Below, piece by piece: positions 60,796 to 64,000 of a stretch of DNA of 64,000 bases. Position 1 is the stretch's first letter. Each line of letters opens with the position of its first letter. Source of the stretch: Antedon bifida. Its lineage: Eukaryota; Echinodermata; Crinoidea; Comatulida; Antedonidae. The notes under the pieces were generated by a model. The model worked only from the letters and a program-made list of their open reading frames with translations. It had not been told where the DNA came from and made no database searches. The stretch is from assembly GCA_963402885.1 (NCBI GenBank), contig OY727099.1, positions 5,506,001 through 5,570,000 of the forward strand, given 5' to 3'. The position numbers were made by a program, and so were the translations under genes.

Positions 60796-60924
60796 CTTTT
60801 TGGCATACTTCGCCTGCGAACCCATCGGGACAGTCACATTTTTCTAGTCCTCCATCTTCTTCATCCAAGTAGCACTCGCCACCGTTTTCACAGTCAAGAT
60901 TACAACTTGAACTTGAGTTTGAGC
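60796..60924 (-). CDS. CAP-EGF gene, EGF-like exon
   Basis: A 129-nt exon with acceptor CTTCATTACAG and donor CAAAAAG|GTAAATG, phase 1 to phase 1, as usual for an EGF module. It encodes SCNLDCENGGECYLDEEDGG, then LEKCDCPDGFAGEVCQK. The six cysteines follow C-x3-C-x5-C...C-x-C-x8-C of an EGF-like domain. The calcium-binding D-x-(D/N) consensus is absent. It joins the CAP exon upstream in phase (C + GC gives Arg). If the donor is not used, translation stops after GK (in-frame TGA just past the donor), giving a natural-looking C-terminus. No AATAAA lies within several hundred bases downstream, so splicing onward seems likelier. Confidence 0.85.
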
Positions 60925-61077
60925 CTGTAATGAAGGAAATTAAAGTAATCAAATAAAAACAGGATTTGGTGTTGGTTTGCCTCCTTTAAAACAGCACTAA
61001 ATTGCACGAAGAATAGAAATAACTAAAATGGAAAATAAAATCATATATTGAACTGAAATGCATGCACAAATAATGTC

Positions 61078-61225
61078 CTTTGCCACCCGGCCAATTTCCA
61101 CCATCGGCCATTTGCCACCCGGCCTGTTGCCACCATGCTTGTTACCACTCGGCCTGTTGCTACCCCACCCGGCCTTTCCAACAGGCCATTTGGCACCCGG
61201 TTATTTGCCACCCGGCCTGTTGCCA
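61078..61225. repeat. GC-rich minisatellite in a CAP-EGF intron
   Basis: About seven or eight degenerate units of roughly 18-20 bp of the type CCACCCGGCCTGTTGCCA, with variants TCGGCCATTTG and CACTCGGCCTGTTG. The repeat gives repetitive open frames on both strands (ATGRVA-type on minus). These lie in the phase-1 intron between the CAP and EGF exons and are not coding. Confidence 0.8.
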
Positions 61226-61954
61226 TCTAGGTCCGTTTCAATTCAAAATAACATTTATTATCTTCTTAGATTGAAAAAATAATGGAAAAAATGTAATAAA
61301 TATATATAAAGTGGGCGGAGCTTGAGCGCTGCATGTTTGGTGCTCGAGAGAAACTCCCTATGTTGACGTCATCCGTTGAAATTTAAAGACACTTTACCTA
61401 CGTTTTTTTTAAATCTATAAGGCTCACAAACAACATGTTTATGTAATTAATTCAGCAACGAGAACGTCAGGCTAAGACGATGTTAGTACGTTAACGCTCT
61501 TTACCAGCTTCTTTCCTTGAAATACGTATCATAAACACGTGGAATTCTTTACCTCAGCACATTGTTTCAAGCCCAACACTTTTAAACATTATTACAAATA
61601 AAAAAAATATGAGGCTATACGAGTAGACCTAATGCTCTTTGCCTCCTTATTTCACTTCGTCATGAGTTTACATAAATGGCTCTCGAAAACATGAACACGC
61701 CCCTGGAAAACAGATACTCGCGCAAGACTTATGCATGACTACTGAATTATACATGTTTTTTGTGAGGGGTCCCCAACACAAACACCAAAATATAGCGACG
61801 ACCCGAGTAAAATTCATTCATTCATCATTCATTAACATTTATTTAGTAATCCTGTATAACTTTATTTACTTTACATAATTGATGGCAAGGATCCTGCATA
61901 AAGAAGTTTACACTTCTGTTTTTGCAGGACCAATTATTTACTAGGCCTACTTAC

Positions 61955-62043
61955 GACATAATCCATCATCGCATATTGTATTCTCAGTACACTCCGAACA
62001 TGGTTCACCAAGTTGATATGGCTGCTGATTAGAATCAAATGGG
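61955..62043 (-). CDS. CAP-EGF gene, exon with the end of the CAP domain
   Basis: An 89-nt exon with acceptor CCTTCTGTTTCCAG and donor TTATGTC|GTAAGT. It enters in phase 2 and leaves in phase 1. It encodes PFDSNQQPYQLGEPCSECTE followed by NTICDDGLC. PYQ-x-G-x-PCS-x-C...C-x-DGLC is the standard C-terminal extension of invertebrate CAP/CRISP-type secreted proteins. It follows the previous exon's CYYAPG in frame and leads to the EGF exon. Confidence 0.9.
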
Positions 62044-62495
62044 CTGGAAACAGAAGGAGAGTAAGAGCTTTAACCTTTTTTGTGTGCAAAATATTCACTA
62101 GCGTTTTTAATGTAAACATAACAATACGCAATTTGAACGAAATTGCACAAGTATTTCTTGCGCAATTTAAAATTGGGTTGCTATACCGGAACCATGCCGG
62201 CGGAGGTGTGAAAGACCCTTTAAAACTTAAACTAGATATTAACAAAGCTTGATTTGCCATTCAATGTTTTAAAACTTTTGCATCGTTGTGACGTCATACG
62301 TCCACTCGTACTCATAACGACAAATTGCCACATTTATTCTCAAATTTCGCAGCAGTCTTGCGCATATCATAAAAATGACGTCATAGAGTAGCAGTCGACG
62401 TGAAAATCTAAAAGTCCCTATTATCATAATTATACTACCACAGAGACGGTTGCCTAACACGGTTTAACTTGTTCACTGACTGTTCAGATTGGGAT

Positions 62496-62599
62496 ATGTC
62501 ACGACAAAATTGGTTTGTGGCCGGCTACAAAAACCTATCCAGCCGGACCAGTTTTGGTGGCCCAAATTGGTCGGCCCCTTAGCATATTTTTCGTGACAG
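62496..62599. repeat. small TIR element in a CAP-EGF intron
   Basis: TGTCACGACAAAA at the left pairs with TTTTTCGTGACA at the right. The interior contains further inverted pieces (ACCAGTTTTGGTGGCC / GGCC...CCAAATTGGTC). It ends about 30 bp past the donor of the neighbouring exon. Confidence 0.5.
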
Positions 62600-62627
62600 C
62601 TATTACAAATAAGAGAAAGTTGTTTAC

Positions 62628-62725
62628 CCTGGTGCATAGTAACAAAGAACTAATCCAATATGAAAGGAAGTAAAAGGACATGCTTTTATACCACAGCCGA
62701 CGCTATTTGCTGAAGCCAATACTTG
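62628..62725 (-). CDS. CAP-EGF gene, central CAP exon
   Basis: A 98-nt exon with acceptor TTTATATTATAG and donor GCACCAGG|GTAAAC. It enters in phase 0 and leaves in phase 2. It encodes QVLASANSVGCGIKACPFTS, then FHIGLVLCYYAPG. This is the CAP core: (V)VWA-x-(S/T)-x-x-VGCG-x-x-x-C...VC-x-Y-x-P-G. Here W of the usual VVWA is Leu. It is too short for an open-frame search and was found by looking for the missing middle of the domain; both flanking phases fit exactly. Confidence 0.88.
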
Positions 62726-63300
62726 CTATAATATAAAAAAGTTATTTGAATAGTTAAAGTACAACCTCTGTGTGTTGAGGCAGCAATTGCAATAATCAAT
62801 CTATTTAGATCCCCACGACCGAGCCTCCCAAACCATCTTGGAGCTGAGGTAAGAAAATGTTGTAAAATATTAAATTAGGCTGTTGGGAAATATATGGACG
62901 TCAGTCACACTATAGTTGGGACTGAGGTAAGAGAATTTAAAAAAATATAGCTGCTAATATTTATCAAGTTTTGTCACTTCGTGAAATTGACTGTACCACA
63001 TGAAACATCATGTTAAACTTTGAATTCTAGAGTTGACCAGACGATTCCACGAGCCTTGAAAATAGTCTAGTGTTTATTCATAAACAAATGTATTTTATGA
63101 ACTAATCAAGTTCTACTCACTCGCTGCATAATTGCACATTGTTCATAGGCGTATAGGTCAACTGGCTTTAACAAGTGGACCTTTTACCTGGTTGAGGGGT
63201 AGTGATTGTTAAATGACAAATATCACAGTAAATGGAAGATAGTCGGCCTACAGGCTTCCACACTATTATATCACCAAAATAAACCGAGAAAAGTGTATAC
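62726..63300. other. intron in the CAP-EGF gene (575 bp)
   Basis: A phase-0 GT...AG intron. A frame continuing the upstream exon reaches ICHLTITTPQPG next to a GGTAAA donor-like site near 63187, but it does not resemble the CAP core. The exon at 62628-62725 fits far better. Confidence 0.7.
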
Positions 63301-63546
63301 CTTCTGGTAAAAATCACAATACTGTCCATCACACTCATTGGAATTATAGTCATAATCATTTCCATAGGAATTCCAGTGTTCTATTGATGCTGTTGTCAAA
63401 TTACCAAGCAGGTTAATATCTGGTAAACTAGTTGAATATATATTTTGTTCAATCGGGTCCGGGTAATCGTTGTCTACGATTCCCAGACTAACTTCACATT
63501 CATCGGCCCATTGCTGTGCCAAGTCTGCCAATTCGTCGTCCCATTC
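63301..63546 (-). CDS. CAP-EGF gene, CAP domain exon (partial gene, 5' end outside window)
   Basis: A 246-nt exon (82 codons, phase 0 to phase 0) with acceptor TGTCTTATCTTAG and donor CAGAAG|GTATAC. It starts EWDDELADLAQQWADECEVS, the helix that opens most CAP domains (M-x-WD-x-ELA-x-x-AQ-x-WA-x-x-C). Next come DPIEQNIYS (family G-(E/Q)-NI), an N-glycosylation site NLTT, a W-x-x-E region (IEHWNSYGNDYDYNS), and CDGQYCDFYQK. The last corresponds to the CAP1 motif (C-GHYTQVVWA), with Phe for His. The exon or exons with the signal peptide and first conserved His should lie right of the window. CAP proteins are secreted and bind lipids or inhibit proteases in characterised cases. The role here is unknown. 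Confidence 0.88.
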
Positions 63547-64000
63547 CTAAGATAAGACATTTTGAAATATGCAGTAATCGCATCTTGCATGGATTAATTT
63601 CTTGTAAAATGTTGTTAAAAATAAGTTGATATTCAAAGTCAAGACATTTAAACGTTACTATAACTTTGATAAAAAAAAAACCATGTGTCTCCCACAGTAT
63701 AGTACAGGAAGGCCTAAAAAAGGGTTAATTGCGGAACGGGCCCAAATATAATATAGGATAGGTATGTGTAGGTAATTTTGTCTTCATTAAAAAAGAATAA
63801 AAGGTATAACACTCAACCACTGAAATCATTCGCTTTTATTTAGCATTTTTAAGTATGTTATTTTTAAATGGTCTTTGTTTTTTTGTTTGTTTTTTTCTTT
63901 TTTTAATTTTATTTTTAAAGGGCGTTGTTGGCCTAAGCGTACGTTAACTTGTTGAGAAATGCGATTGATTTGATCACAATTCAAATCTAACTTTAATTAT
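63547..64000. other. intron or 5' region of the CAP-EGF gene
   Basis: AT-rich sequence with polyT runs (63876-63915). I looked for an exon with the HN-x-x-R start of CAP domains and found none, so the preceding exon lies beyond the right edge. Confidence 0.55.

Noticed and set aside
61041..61282. Three overlapping repetitive open frames
   Set aside because: They are translations of a minisatellite lying in an intron between the CAP and EGF exons.
63185..63250. Possible CAP exon ending ICHLTITTPQPG with a donor
   Set aside because: It does not match the CAP core. The exon at 62628-62725 carries VGCG and CYYAPG and fits both phases.

Overview
This is animal nuclear DNA, AT-rich and intron-dominated. 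No prokaryotic gene, rRNA gene, CRISPR array or intact autonomous transposon is visible. All convincing coding sequence is on the minus strand, as short exons with good splice sites and matching codon phases. The proteins (an EVA-1/EVA1C-type double SUEL-lectin protein, a CAP+EGF secreted protein and a TRAF-type MATH fragment), together with many MITEs and tRNA-derived SINEs, suggest a marine invertebrate. I lean to a deuterostome such as an echinoderm or hemichordate, but the sequence alone does not prove this.

Layout, read in the direction of transcription (high to low coordinates). (1) 63546 to 60796: four internal exons of a secreted CAP-superfamily protein followed by one EGF-like domain. 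The N-terminal exon or exons lie beyond the right edge and the last exon is not resolved. (2) About 60.8 to 57.8 kb: intergenic DNA with a Harbinger-like MITE, a minimal palindromic insertion and a candidate promoter. (3) 57748 to 1399: six exons of an EVA1C-like gene: signal-peptide exon, lectin domain 1 (two exons), lectin domain 2 (two exons) and a proline-rich linker exon. Every exon junction keeps phase. The transmembrane and cytoplasmic EVA1 part must lie left of the window. Intron 1 is 31.6 kb and intron 5 is 19.7 kb.

Within intron 1 (26008-57639), same strand, lies a MATH-domain sequence with one apparent frameshift near its C-terminus. It is probably a pseudogene or a stray exon.

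The rest is mobile-element debris and simple repeats. There are PIF/Harbinger-like MITEs with TTA/TAA target duplications (at least three families), pogo/Tigger-like MITEs bounded by TA, a hAT-like element with CAGGG ends, a long-palindrome foldback family, tRNA-derived SINEs, two minisatellites, and a near-perfect 375-bp tandem duplication.

The most unusual observation is three tiny perfect or near-perfect palindromes (about 22-32 bp), each flanked by 8-9 bp direct repeats. They look like minimal foldback insertions and no standard feature class covers them.
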